Of a DNA stretch of 64,000 bases, positions 1 to 9,656 are shown in pieces; position 1 is the first letter of the stretch, and every line of letters starts with the position of its first letter. A model generated the notes under the pieces. The model searched no databases. It was not told the origin of the DNA and saw only the letters and a program-made list of their open reading frames with translations. The position numbers and the translations under genes are program-made. The DNA is from Harmothoe impar (lineage: Eukaryota > Annelida > Polychaeta > Phyllodocida > Polynoidae): contig OX381709.1 of NCBI GenBank assembly GCA_947462335.1, forward strand, positions 69,866,609 through 69,930,608, given 5' to 3'.

Positions 1-1
1 C

Positions 2-139
2 ATCCATACCCTGAGTCCCATCAACGGCCGTTGGACACATCGCTACAATCGTCTGTATGATGGGGTGAGGCCTGTACATGATTATCACAGAGACACTACA
101 GACGCAGTGATTGACAGTCTTGACGTGCTGGACTGGTAG
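2..139 (+). CDS. SGNH hydrolase-like LINE ORF, C-terminal fragment
   Basis: The last 45 codons of an ORF entering from the left, ending at TAG 137-139. I recognise it by alignment with the C-terminal part of the SGNH-like ORF in copy C: both have a V/IHT segment, a charged loop, then a D-G block followed by a helical tail. In SGNH esterases this block carries the catalytic Asp and His (DxxH). Here it reads DGVRP, so the His position is Arg and the encoded hydrolase would probably be inactive. Esterase domains are known in CR1-like elements; their role in retrotransposition is not settled. The match is short, so the call rests partly on gene order (this ORF lies just upstream of the EN/RT ORF, as in the other copies). 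Confidence 0.6.
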   Translation: MHTLSPINGRWTHRYNRLYDGVRPVHDYHRDTTDAVIDSLDVLDW

Positions 140-1235
140 GCTAGGCACTGATAGTCGAATCTGCCGCTGCAATGACAACAAACAACATTGTCCCCTGTGG
201 CTGCAATCAATTGTCATGAGCTATCTCTTCCTGGTATATGTTATTCTGCCTTTATTAATGTAAACAGACATCAAATGTGATAAAATTGTAAAGCTAATAT
301 GATTGATTCGGTAGAAACATGTTCTCATTTGCTTGAGCAGATTGATTACACATGTTATGATCTACTAGTATATAAAATTAATCTAATAATAACTTAACAT
401 GAGGCATGATTGACTTGTGCAATATATTATACTGAGTTCTGGTAAAACTACAATGTGCTGGATGGAAATTTGTGACATATTATGCGTACTCGCTAGGTGA
501 TACATTAGCGCATGTGATTTCGGTACTGTTTAATACCACGGACATAACTATGCATTTTCCAAATATATGTGGGTACTATATATAACTCCGCTAGACATCA
601 GTGGTTCTTGTAAGAAAATATAAACATTGTTTGTTGGTTATAATACCGGTTATGTAGGTGATGTATGTTATATACATGAGGTACACGAAATACGTATAGT
701 GTTAGCATGAAGGAAATGAATTTGACTGATAAGTAACAAAACCTTATGTTCATATTGGATTTGCTGCATAACTTGACGTCAAAATATAGATGTCAAATGT
801 GTTAGTCTATGTTCCTGTAAATGAGCGCGCAAGATGTCTTTATTTATGACTATTACTACTCGGGGGTATTGATATTATTAATACTGAAAATACTAATCTC
901 GGTTCTTTAATATCTTATTTAGAATTTTGTACTGTTTACGTTAACAGCAGAACTAATTAATTAGCAGGGCTTTACTTTATATGCCTACATAATACATTCA
1001 TTCTATCTATATCCTGTGTGGGTAATCAATGAACATGTGATATTATTGTACTTGTGTTTTTGTCGATTACCTAAACGCACCTAGAGTGGCAACATGCAAC
1101 GGCATAAAGTCACTCTGTACTCTGAGCCCTATGTTATAGCGCCTGAGAACTATATGTTTGCACTTGTAGTCATGTTTAAGAATATAGGTAGAGTATACAA
1201 AACAACTAGATACGGCTGGGGTTTGCGCGAATGTT
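140..1235 (+). other. LINE A spacer between SGNH-like ORF and EN/RT ORF
   Basis: About 1.1 kb of AT-rich DNA without a convincing ORF, between two ORFs of the same LINE. Copies B (18521-19402) and C (40724-41412) have spacers of similar size at the same place, so the gap belongs to the element. I see no promoter, RNA gene or repeat in it that I can name. Confidence 0.6.
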
Positions 1236-4109
1236 ATGGCGTACCTTAATTATGCACAGCTTGGTCTGACAAAAGGCTTGCGGATGTTGAATACGAACGT
1301 CCAAAGTTTGAATAGTAAGATGGAAAAACTTAAAAGGATCGATTTTAAAGTTGATCATATAAGTGTCACGGAAACCTGGCTAGATGAGACTGATGCACAT
1401 TGGTGCGTTGATCTCCCCGGGATGAAAATCCTTAGACAGGATAGGCTAGTCAAGAAAAGGAAAAGTGGGGGTGTTGCGTGTTATATAGCGCAGATATATG
1501 AACCCTATACCACTGTCCTTGATGAACTGACCTTCACTGGTAGGGATTTGGAATGCCTGGGTATCCTGACCAAGTTTCAGGGACATAAGTACCGTATAAT
1601 CCTGACAGTGTACAGGCCACCAAAAAAATCTAGCGTGTTACGCTGTTATAATCAGTTAAAAAATTTATTAAAACTACCGGTATTCAATAATAGAGAAATC
1701 TGGATAATGGGCGATTTAAATGTAAATACTTTAACACGAAATAATCCCAAATGTAAAACACTGTTTCGGTTTTTGAAGGATACAAAACTTAAATATCTCA
1801 ACACTAAACCAACATATTTTCACCCATATGGTAGGTCAACATTGGACCACGTGTACACAAATTGCCAAAATGTGAGTGTACATGGTGTCATGAATGATAT
1901 GTTTGGAGACCACGCGCCTGTGTATGTTGTGAAGAAGATGGAGAAAATTGTAATCTCCAAAAAGTGCTCTGAGACTAAGGGTAGGTCGTATAAAGGATAC
2001 GATAAAGAGAAATCTGTACGGTTTGTGGGTAGTGTAGATTGGTCTCAGTTAGATTTCATAACTGCTGATGAGCAAGTTAGAGAACTTGTTAAGAGGATCA
2101 CTGTACACTTGAACAAGGTTCACCCAATTAGAACTTTTAAACACCGTATTGATGTACCGTCAGGTTTCACCCCTCATATTGTGAGTTTAATTGATAGGAA
2201 GAACAGGTTACTAAGGGCAGCAAGGAAGGTGCCACCTGGACATAGAAATGTAAAGATGTTGCGTGTACGAGCATTTGACAAGCTGATTAATCGGTTGTTA
2301 ATTAGAAATAAACGAGGGGATATCAAATCCAAACTTGAACGCTTTAAAGATGATCCATCACGGTTTTGGGCTGAGGTTGTTGTGATATGGAAAGGCCCAA
2401 AGAAGTCAATATTGATGAAGTTAAAAGATGATACAGGTAACTTTGTACCTGACATAGACCTACCTAACTTTGTGAATACTTTCTATAGTGAAGTGGGCAT
2501 CAACCTTGCTCGGGTCTTTGGTCCTGTAAATGTGATAGACTTAGTGCAAGTCGATGCTGGACGCCCGGTATTAGACTTAGTACCGGTAGACATCAACCAT
2601 GTAAGGAAGCTAATCATGAAAATTAAGGTTAACAAATCTTCCTGTATTCAAAACATGAGGGCACTAGTTATTAGGGATGTTCTGGCTTGTAAGCCTGAAC
2701 TACTACAAAATATAATAAATAGTTCTATCAGGTGTCAAAAATTCCCAGACGACCTCAAGAGCGCGGTCGTCATCCCTCTACCAAAAAGTGGTGACTTAAG
2801 TTTGGTGAATAATTGGAGACCTGTAAGTCAACTAAATATTTTTTCTAAATTAATAGAGAAGGTTATTCATAGTCAGCTGATGGCCTTCCTCATAACACAT
2901 AACATAATAAGCAATAAACAATTCGGGTTCATGCCTAAGCGTTCAACTACTGACGCCTGTGTAGGATTAATTCAAAATCTTTATGAGAGTCGTAACAGGG
3001 GGGAGGTGGCGGCTGTGGTCTTCCTCGACCTGAGAAAGGCTTTTGACACAGTCGACCACCTCCTCCTCCTGAATGAGTTGAACTCGATCGGGTGTTCAGA
3101 AAGCTGTGTTAAATGGATTAAGAGTTATTTGACAGATCGCAGTCAAACCACATTCATTAGCGGTAAGCCAATGTCATCGTCTAAACACATAACATGTGGA
3201 GTGCCCCAAGGCTCGGTCTTGGGGCCACTACTGTTCGTCATATATATAAATAAAATTGTTGATGTTCTACGACATGCAAATTTTTACATGTATGCCGATG
3301 ATTTGGCGATCTCGGTTAGTAATCGAGATCCTGCTATAGCACAGGGTCTTATTCAGGATGATTTAGATAGACTAAGTGCATGGTGTGATGCGTTCAGACT
3401 TACTATAAACTCTAGTAAGACTCAGGTGCTTTGGTGTTATGGTGAGCAGGATACAAGTAACTATGGTCAATTTGGACTAACGCTGAAAGGCGAGTCTCTG
3501 AAAGTGGTAAAGATATTTAACTACTTAGGTGTACTGATCGACGCAACACTTAGCTTTAAGCCACAATGCACAAGGGTCCTGAACTCAGGATGGACCAAGT
3601 TAAAACATCTGCGTCGCTTGAAAAAATATATGGGCAAGGATCTCGCCATACTTATGTATAAACAGATGATTCTCCCAGCCCTAGAATACTGTGATATTGT
3701 TTTAGAAAGTGGCCCAGCTGTATTGTTCAATAGAATACAAACTATACAAAACCACTGCTTACGTTGTTGTTTAGACATTGACGACCCACGCCTAACTAGA
3801 GTGGATGATTTACATGTTCTTTGTGACTGTATAAAACTCATTGATAGACGCAATGTTAACCTCCTTGGTTTTGTATATAAACATGTCGCAAATCCTGAGA
3901 ATGTAATGGTACCTATTCGGGTGCTGCGCAATCACGCCAAACGTAAATTGAAATTACAAAGACCGAGAGGTCAATTATATCGTGATAGCCCTCTGTACAG
4001 GGGAATGCTAATTTGGAATAAGCTTGAAGCAGAGACTCAAAATCTACTGAGCCATGAGATATTCGTGTCTGCAATCAAAAAAGATGACATATTGCGTAGA
4101 CTGGTGTAG
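1236..4109 (+). CDS. LINE endonuclease/reverse transcriptase (copy A), intact
   Basis: Intact 957-residue ORF starting at ATG 1236. N-terminal apurinic-type endonuclease: LNTNVQS near residues 18-24, TETWL at 45-49, GDLNVN at 159-164, LDHVYTN at 203-209 and GDHAPV at 224-229, giving the metal-binding and Asp-His residues of the fold. Reverse transcriptase: FLDLRKAFDTVDH at 596-608, a GVPQGS motif, and the catalytic YADD box at 686-689, then thumb and a C-terminal region like that of CR1/L2-group elements. It would nick target DNA and prime cDNA synthesis from the nick. The YADD position and total length are almost identical to copy C (958 residues, YADD at 686), although the sequences differ widely. 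No stop or frame break is visible, so this ORF may still be functional or only recently silenced. Confidence 0.95.
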   Translation: MAYLNYAQLGLTKGLRMLNTNVQSLNSKMEKLKRIDFKVDHISVTETWLDETDAHWCVDLPGMKILRQDRLVKKRKSGGVACYIAQIYEPYTTVLDELTFTGRDLECLGILTKFQGHKYRIILTVYRPPKKSSVLRCYNQLKNLLKLPVFNNREIWIMGDLNVNTLTRNNPKCKTLFRFLKDTKLKYLNTKPTYFHPYGRSTLDHVYTNCQNVSVHGVMNDMFGDHAPVYVVKKMEKIVISKKCSETKGRSYKGYDKEKSVRFVGSVDWSQLDFITADEQVRELVKRITVHLNKVHPIRTFKHRIDVPSGFTPHIVSLIDRKNRLLRAARKVPPGHRNVKMLRVRAFDKLINRLLIRNKRGDIKSKLERFKDDPSRFWAEVVVIWKGPKKSILMKLKDDTGNFVPDIDLPNFVNTFYSEVGINLARVFGPVNVIDLVQVDAGRPVLDLVPVDINHVRKLIMKIKVNKSSCIQNMRALVIRDVLACKPELLQNIINSSIRCQKFPDDLKSAVVIPLPKSGDLSLVNNWRPVSQLNIFSKLIEKVIHSQLMAFLITHNIISNKQFGFMPKRSTTDACVGLIQNLYESRNRGEVAAVVFLDLRKAFDTVDHLLLLNELNSIGCSESCVKWIKSYLTDRSQTTFISGKPMSSSKHITCGVPQGSVLGPLLFVIYINKIVDVLRHANFYMYADDLAISVSNRDPAIAQGLIQDDLDRLSAWCDAFRLTINSSKTQVLWCYGEQDTSNYGQFGLTLKGESLKVVKIFNYLGVLIDATLSFKPQCTRVLNSGWTKLKHLRRLKKYMGKDLAILMYKQMILPALEYCDIVLESGPAVLFNRIQTIQNHCLRCCLDIDDPRLTRVDDLHVLCDCIKLIDRRNVNLLGFVYKHVANPENVMVPIRVLRNHAKRKLKLQRPRGQLYRDSPLYRGMLIWNKLEAETQNLLSHEIFVSAIKKDDILRRLV

Positions 4110-4603
4110 TTAGAGTCACCAATGGTGTCACTCATGTCTATAATCTATGAATATGAATGTATGAACGTATGACTATACTGATGTTTAATACTGTCTCACC
4201 GGTGAGGCACTGGGACTTATCGATAAGCCACCATGACGTGTGGAGGGATGAGTCAGCCCAGCATAGCTGTGTCAAAGTTATAATATATAGAAGCTGCGTA
4301 TTTGATGTTTAATGTACCAGAAGGAGAGAGTTGAATCCCCGTATAGCCTACTGAAAATGTACATGTATACTCGCTTCATTGCCTATGATGTTTTGTCCTG
4401 TGTTTTCTGTGTAGAACCCTATGAAGCTGTTCTATATACTCATAAATGTATTACCTTTGTAACATCATATTGGATTGTAAAAGGGTATCTATTGAATCAA
4501 TACTCCATATTGAGTGAACTGACAGACCTTTGAAAAGCGCAATGTATTGTGAATATTTTCTGTCAATAAACCTTTTCAAACTCAAACTCAAACTCAAACT
4601 CAT
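4110..4603 (+). other. LINE A 3' UTR with AATAAA and CAAACT tail
   Basis: AT-rich 3' UTR. AATAAA lies at 4565-4570, directly before four CAAACT units (4577-4601). Short tandem 3' tails instead of poly(A) are typical of CR1/L2-group LINEs. Copy C ends in a related AAACTC/AACTC-rich tail, which supports a shared 3' end recognised by the RT. Confidence 0.75.
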
Positions 4604-4944
4604 TACGTGACGTTTGTACGGTTACATCTTAGAGTTATATAGTCTGACATTGAGCAACATTTGTAGTGTCATATAAATTAATGCCCACCGCTAGAGTAGC
4701 ACCATTGAATCAGCTTTTTCTACCGTGCAGGTTGAACAGAACGTGCTTGATTAGAGTCTACACTGGTGTAGGTTGTATTACAAGCTACCACACATTATGA
4801 GCACCACGTCCCACAACATAATTCAATTCCCATCATAGCCAAAGTTAGTGACCCTCACGTAACTGCTTAATTCACACATTTAAGACTGACCCTCTGCACC
4901 GCAGACTACATTAAGCACACACACATATTGTAGCAAAAGATGAA

Positions 4945-5335
4945 CCCCTTTTAGTTACACCTGCTTGCACACTACATCCCTGTGTAACCTAACTAATACT
5001 GTGTTGCTACTTCTTGAACTCAGAAGAGCGATTGCCTGGTGCGAGTACATGTATTTGTCTCTGTCGACAGAGGCTTTTGTTGCTACTGTACTGGTTGATA
5101 AATAGGCAGGGATATAGGCTGTATCATGGCTACAAGGGGAGCAGGTATTCTGAGTGACACACAATCCCTTTGCTACCGAAGAAGCCTGCTGCTAATAGAT
5201 GTTGCCACAGTAGAGCCTTGGGATGTAAAGCGTTGTACGTTTATCATGCTGTTCCTGCAGAGAACACACTCTGGTGGATTTAGTGGAGTCTGGCATCAAT
5301 CTGTTACCATGTTGTGAAGAACAGGTCATTTTATA
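4945..5335 (+). repeat. Interspersed repeat family C, copy 1
   Basis: About 390 bp alignable by eye to 35255-35650 in the same orientation. Shared blocks include GATTGCCTGG, TACTGTACTGGTTGATAAAT, the region around GATGTAAAG and TTGTACGTTTATCATGC. Divergence looks moderate, with small indels. No coding potential shared by both copies and no clear terminal repeats, so the family type is unknown. Confidence 0.7.
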
Positions 5336-5965
5336 TCATGGCTACTTTTATTTAGAAGGACAAAGAATTACCTTTAAATAGGAAATAACATTACCTGTTT
5401 ATGCAGGAGAACCCTCCATTTGTCTATGAGCCAAATACATGGTAAAATATAGAAGAAATATATAGACAAAGGTTCACTAGTTTAAATCTGTTGACTGCGT
5501 TATACCACGCGTTGACATCGGGCCGTATCTGACGAGGCCGTGAGCCGAGTCAAACAGAGCCTGAGGGTCAACAAGTGAAGTAACCTAGCCAACCAAGTGT
5601 TCCTTTGCGTTTAATTAGATTTGATTCAAATTGTTAAGATTATGATAGAGGGAGCCTAAAAAAACACTTTCTATGATGTTCAAATGTAAACACCTCCATT
5701 TTTATGACGTCATAGGGCCGTGGATTACGACCATGGGTTATTGAACAGGTCAGTAAAATAGGCCTTCATTGGTTAAATCAATGAGGCCGCCGTATTTGAT
5801 AGAAAAATAAAATCCGGTATCTGGGTTAAAATGTATTGCTTGGAAGGAGGATGAAGAATTGCCCTTGATACTTGGCTATCTAGAAGAGATATAATCCGGA
5901 CTCTAGGTGTGAGATAAACTGCTCAGTACTTCACACCAATCTATATGAGCTACTCCTGTAGGATA

Positions 5966-6400
5966 CCTTAATGCTTTGAAGGAAGCACATTTTTTTAATC
6001 ACTACCATCTTGCTGACATGATGCATAAATGTAGCACTTGCCAGCGCTGCACTCATGTATCCTTAAGGATGGATACACTTCCTAAGGGTATGCCTGATCA
6101 AGTAGGTAGCTTAGTGGCACTTTATTGGTGCATCATGATGACAAAACAATATGAAGATTTGAGGCATGAGGCCACCCTTAAAGTGTTAATGGTCTGCAAG
6201 TTGGGTTCAGTGTCTGATCTCTGCTCCGTTAATGGCTTAGCTTGTCTGGCTCACTGGGTGGCAACATGCCACCAGCTGAGACCATGCAGAAGATATATAC
6301 GAGTCAGCCTGAATGCCGATTATTGTCTAAGAAATTAGCTTCATGCTGTGGTGCAGCATCATGGACGTCTGGGGTAAGGTATAGAAGGTCTAGATGCCAT
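5966..6400 (+). repeat. Interspersed repeat family A, copy 1
   Basis: Aligns to 46020-46400 in the same orientation. Both contain TTAAAGTGTTAATGGTCT, CTGATCTCTGCTCCGTTAAT, a block around GGTGGCAACATG and CAGCTGAGACCATGCAGA, and both end near a GGTGCA(G)CATCATGGAC block. The ORFs predicted over it (5976-6338, 6242-6442) are not conserved in the second copy, so I treat it as a non-coding dispersed repeat. Confidence 0.75.
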
Positions 6401-6467
6401 ATAGTAGATAAATCTCACATATACAATAACCAGGATCAGTAAGGGCGCAGTGCAGAGAAGAGGTAAA

Positions 6468-6574
6468 AATCATGATTCAGAGGCTGCACACCTAAGTTGA
6501 GGTTGTACTATACACATGTGCACATATATATAGTACAACTTTCAACCGAGGTGTGCAGCCTCTGAATTATGATT
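6468..6574. mobile_element. Short hairpin (foldback) element
   Basis: Two arms of about 50 bp, inverted and nearly identical, around a short AT-rich loop. The left arm contains GATTCAGAGGCTGCACACCT (from 6474) and the right arm its complement near 6551-6570. It looks like a foldback MITE. I could not fix a target-site duplication. Confidence 0.75.
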
Positions 6575-6730
6575 ACATTACAAGTGTTTGCTATTCATGG
6601 CACCCGTAGTCCTGTGTGGCCACTGCCCAACTATTGAATGTGTTAATAGTCGGTAGTCATAAAGACCTTACATTGATATGACAGATAAATGTATGCATCT
6701 GTGTACACAATATCCTTAACAAATTGAGTA

Positions 6731-6948
6731 TCACACAGAAAAGAAGTAGAATGTGACACTGTGACTCCCCACTTGATCACTGAGGTAACTCTCCCCAGGA
6801 CTCTAATGTGACTCCTTAACATTAGTAGGACTCTAAAATAACTCTATAATGACCCCTATTCTAAGACTCCCTAATGATTGGGAGTCACTTTAGAGTTGTG
6901 GGGAGAGTTACCTCAGTGATCGGGGCTGGACTCCCTTCTCTCTGTGTA
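6731..6948. mobile_element. MITE-like inverted-repeat element, about 220 bp
   Basis: Inverted arms share GATCACTGAGGTAACTCTCC (left from 6775, complement in the right arm near 6904-6923) and extend outward to TCACACAGAAAAGAA on the left and TTCTCTCTGTGT on the right. The centre repeats GACTCTAA/GACTCC motifs, so the element also has internal subrepeats. Non-coding. Confidence 0.7.
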
Positions 6949-7039
6949 GGCGTACAGAACAATGGAAACACAGTGCCTTGATGCTACCGTGGTGCAGCAA
7001 AACAGGACGTGCAAGCACCCTAGCTCACAAAAATAGGTT

Positions 7040-7458
7040 AGTAGTATAGTATGTATCGGAACGGGACTATGGTTAACTACTGTTTATTACTCAATCGATA
7101 TGCAGCCAATCAGAGGCCGCCATTTGGTCACGTGACCCGTTGCCATGGTAACGTGACCTACTTAGGGCTCTCAGCCAATCAGAAGCCAGCATTCTGGGTG
7201 ACCTACTGACCTACTTAGAAGCTCTCAGCCAATCAGAGGCCGGCATTCTGGTAACCATGGTAACGTGACCTACTTACGTCACGTGACCTACTTAGGCTCA
7301 GCCAATCAGAAGCCGGCATTCTGGTAACTAGGGTAACGTGACCTACTTAGGGTTTTGTTTGTAAACAACACCACGTGGCTCTCTTGTTTGTAAACAACAC
7401 CACGTGACACGTGACTGTTTGTAAACAAACAACTTATATAGAAAATAAACACAACAAG
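7040..7458 (+). repeat. Polinton left terminal inverted repeat
   Basis: About 419 bp, nearly identical to the complement of 23674-24107, ending near ACACAACAAG. The right copy carries a short insertion of about 15-20 bp beside the last forkhead-like motif. The repeat itself consists of three to four degenerate subunits of roughly 54-73 bp, each with a CGTGACCTACTTA block, a CAGCCAATCAGA block and a CATTCTGG block. Confidence 0.93.
7105..7440. promoter_or_regulatory. Transcription-factor-site array inside the Polinton terminus
   Basis: Dense known-type motifs. CCAAT boxes (CAGCCAATCAGA) at 7105, 7175, 7229 and 7302. GTCACGTGAC E-boxes at 7127-7136 and 7278-7287, further CACGTG at 7372, 7401 and 7408. 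RFX-type X-box-like half-palindromes GTTGCCATGGTAAC at 7139-7152, GTAACCATGGTAAC at 7251-7264 and GTAACTAGGGTAAC at 7324-7337. Forkhead-type GTAAACA at 7361, 7390 and 7421. A TTATATAG box follows at 7434. The same array is mirrored in the right repeat. Factor names are inferred from consensus sequences only. Confidence 0.6.
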
Positions 7459-7546
7459 TTCCATGTTATGTTAAAATTATATTTTCAAAAAAAAAGCACA
7501 TCTGTTACAGCGTCTATGTGTAACTACGCGCGTTCTCATTCAAACA

Positions 7547-8151
7547 CTATAACACTATCATACCGTAGCAGCAGCAGGTAGGACCGGAAGAAAAGCAAGC
7601 GCACGAGCAGAAGCGACGACACCATTTGCACCATCCGGCCGTCGCGTTGGTAGCCCTACTACCCGTCGCGCGTTCAACTGGAGGTTTAAGAGTGACAAAT
7701 GACGATTCTTTGTCGACGCGACTGCTAACATCAGCAGCATCAGCAGCATCGGCAGCATCGGCAGCAGCATCGGCAGCAGCGGCAGCAGCGGTAGCAGCAG
7801 CAGCAGCAGCGGCAGCAGCAGTAGCGTGAGCATTAGCAACATCAGCAGCAGCGACAGTAGCAAGGGCGGCAGAGCGGGCACTAGCAGCGTTATCAGCGGC
7901 GACATCGGCAGCCGCAACAGCATCAGCAGCAGCAGCGTCGGCATCGGTGGCATGAGTAGCTGCATCGGCCGCAGCAACAGCAGCAGTCACACAACGTCAT
8001 CACAACCAGCGTCTCTAACAGCCGCAGTAAATGCAGCAGTAGCACGCTGAGCAGCACTAGCAGCAGCAGTAGCAGAGGCTACAGCATCAGCTTCACATTC
8101 GCGCGCCGCTTCGTCATTCCGCTTCATGTCACGGTAGCAACTTTCCATCAT
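7547..8151 (-). pseudogene. Alanine-rich protein gene with a frame break (Polinton)
   Basis: Minus-strand coding potential from ATG 8149-8151. The first frame gives about 54 residues (acidic/basic start, then Ala-rich) and stops at 7987; the second frame continues from about 7990 to 7547 with about 147 residues of Ala/Asp/Thr/Val-rich sequence, then a non-repetitive end with a cysteine cluster (CKWCRRFCSCAC). The second frame has no ATG at its start, so one gene with a one-base break near 7988 is the simplest reading. A minus-strand TATA box at 8268-8275 sits about 120 bp upstream of the ATG, as for a divergent gene next to the terminus. The alternative is non-coding GCA-repeat expansion; the Ala-rich composition makes ORF length weak evidence. 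Confidence 0.35.
7728..8060. repeat. Imperfect GCA/GCG trinucleotide tract
   Basis: A long run of degenerate GCA, GCG, GTA and ACA triplets (CAG-type on the plus strand), densest at 7730-7820. It creates long overlapping ORFs in several frames on both strands, so ORF length alone is not informative here. Confidence 0.8.
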
Positions 8152-8178
8152 GGGGATCTGCAAATTGAGGCGCGGTGC

Positions 8179-8187
<9 letters not shown>

Positions 8188-8226
<39 letters not shown>
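8188..8226. repeat. (TAG)13 microsatellite
   Basis: Thirteen uninterrupted TAG units. It lies between the minus-strand TATA box (8268-8275) and the minus-strand ATG (8149-8151), so it would be in the 5' UTR of the Ala-rich gene. Confidence 0.95.
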
Positions 8227-8267
8227 CGTGAACGATGATGACGATGCCGAATACGGTTTCACTCCCC

Positions 8268-8275
8268 CTTATATA
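8268..8275 (-). promoter_or_regulatory. TATA box, minus strand
   Basis: TATATAAG read on the minus strand inside a GC-rich surround. Expected transcription start about 30 bp downstream, near 8240, ahead of the minus-strand ATG at 8149-8151. Supports a leftward transcript for the Ala-rich gene. Confidence 0.45.
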
Positions 8276-8776
8276 CCCTTACTCCCCCCTTTTTTCAAAC
8301 CACCGGCCAGCTTCCCCCTCACGGCAGGTCTTTAGATCAGCCTTAAGTCGCTTACTACGTGGCTCATCATCCCTCTAATCGCATTTTCCAGCCGCCGGCC
8401 GGCTGACTGCTGACGACAGGAGAGGGTGATTTGTTTTTCTTTAGATTTAAGCCGCTTACCACACGCGCACCCTCTAGTCACAGACAGAGTGACAGAAAGG
8501 GAGGGGGTCGCTTTGTTCACGCTACCTGTAGTTGTTTTTCTATACACACGCTGAGCCCATGACCCGCTAATCCTTTATACAGGTAACACGCGTTCAACTA
8601 ATTACTCTATTGTATGACAGTCGGTACACGGATTTAATTTTAAACCACCTTCCCATCGGGATCCATGTCTGGCGGGGTGGAAGGATCCAGCTGAAAAGCG
8701 TGATTAGGGCTTTTGTTTCTCTTATGATAGCAGCAGGTCAGCATGCGACAGCTGAAAATGTCAGACTCGCCGCTCC

Positions 8777-8784
8777 TATAAAAG
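8777..8784 (+). promoter_or_regulatory. TATA box for the rightward gene at 9002
   Basis: TATAAAAG in a GC-rich context (CGCTCC before, ACTGAG after). It lies 218 bp upstream of the ATG at 9002 and may drive the whole rightward gene block. The leader between is CCG-repeat-rich, then T-rich. Confidence 0.5.
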
Positions 8785-9001
8785 ACTGAGATGCATCTCT
8801 CTTTCCACACCCCCTTCTACCATCGCCGCCGACACCGCCACCGCCGGCCAGCAGACCGCCGCCACCGCCTGCAGTCACCGCCATCACGCCAGCAGGGAAT
8901 TTCGAGCTGAGTCTGCTTATTGCTTATTTTTTTTCTTTGAGCTTTTTGTTTTTTAAAATTTTTATTTTCACTCAGTCTTTTTTGTTTCGGAGGAAAGAAA
9001 T

Positions 9002-9652
9002 ATGGCGCCGCAGAGGGCGCGAGTTTCTAAAAGACGGACAAGCGAACAAAGTGCCCTCCTCAACTGCCCGGCTATTTTTTTATCTCAAAGGAGAGAGCGT
9101 CACGTAGTTGAGGTTCACGCTTCTCTTGAAGCGTACCGAATTCTCGAGAAAAGCAAAGCTGAGCGCCATCGTCGTTATACAAGAGTGGAAAAGGAAAACG
9201 TAGCGACATGGCCGAGAGCCGTCTTCTCAGAACAGTATTTACTCTACCGTTGCATAACAGCCGCTCTCAGCGCCCCCACTCGTTGGGCGTTTCATGAAAA
9301 GAAAGAGCGCCGCTACTCTCCTCACCCTGCCTCCTCTTATAAAGTGAGAATAAGCGCTATGAAACGATTCGACAAGCCGATCGGTTTCTTGGGAGCGACT
9401 GCAGCTCCCACTCGGTGGGCGCGCGTTGTGGCCGACGTGAACACGGTCTCTAAACGTTTCGACGTCGTCACTTGTTATCCCGCATATTGCAACGCAGCCG
9501 AATTGAAGAAGATAGGGATGCACTATTTTAAACCATGCGCTCCAATATGTATTTGTCACCGCCGCGCTCACACGCCTTATTGCTTTTTCGAGACGATCGT
9601 GTCACAACACAGAAATAGAAAAAAAAGCAGCAAAGCGACGAGCTTTGCCTAA
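9002..9652 (+). CDS. Unrecognised basic Polinton protein, 216 aa
   Basis: First rightward ORF of the element, ATG at 9002 (context AAATATGG), 216 residues, stop at 9650-9652. I do not recognise the family. It is strongly basic throughout, with an N-terminal SKRR cluster and a C-terminal HRNRKKSSK tail. It holds an internal near-repeat: SAPTRWAF near residue 90 and AAPTRWAR near 132. The second half has scattered Cys (CYPAYC, CAPICICH) that could bind metal, and ends in the basic tail. A TATA box at 8777 lies upstream and a strong hairpin at 9745 follows. It could be a nucleic-acid-binding or core protein, but only its charge suggests this. Codon composition matches the other Polinton genes. 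Confidence 0.5.
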   Translation: MAPQRARVSKRRTSEQSALLNCPAIFLSQRRERHVVEVHASLEAYRILEKSKAERHRRYTRVEKENVATWPRAVFSEQYLLYRCITAALSAPTRWAFHEKKERRYSPHPASSYKVRISAMKRFDKPIGFLGATAAPTRWARVVADVNTVSKRFDVVTCYPAYCNAAELKKIGMHYFKPCAPICICHRRAHTPYCFFETIVSQHRNRKKSSKATSFA

Positions 9653-9656
9653 ATGA

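Larger units (their letters stand above)
1..4603 (+). mobile_element. LINE copy A (CR1/L2-like), 5' end outside window
   Basis: Non-LTR retrotransposon with the end of an SGNH-like ORF (2-139), a long inter-ORF spacer, an intact endonuclease/reverse transcriptase ORF (1236-4109), and a 3' UTR with AATAAA at 4565-4570 followed by a CAAACT tandem tail at 4577-4601. The same ORF order recurs in copies B (about 15874-23170) and C (37389-43950, minus strand), so this is one family. ORF1 of this copy would lie left of the window. The right end is placed at the end of the CAAACT repeat; the left end cannot be seen. Confidence 0.9.
4604..7033. other. Spacer between LINE A and the Polinton
   Basis: No convincing gene. 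It holds two interspersed repeats (4945-5335 and 5966-6400) and two inverted-repeat elements (6468-6574 and 6731-6948), listed separately. The short ORFs here overlap those repeats and have no recognisable domains. Confidence 0.6.

Noticed and set aside
7547..7990. Antifreeze-like Ala/Asp/Thr helix protein
   Set aside because: Composition resembles type I antifreeze proteins, but it comes from a degenerate GCA repeat readable in several frames; there is no 11-residue Thr periodicity.
7626..8335. Plus-strand Ser- and Ala-rich ORFs in the GCA/TAG repeats
   Set aside because: Shadow frames of trinucleotide repeats with no non-repetitive domain.
9002..9652. Polymerase B or protease fragment
   Set aside because: No YxDTD or other polymerase motif and no His-Asp/Glu-Cys protease order; left as unrecognised.
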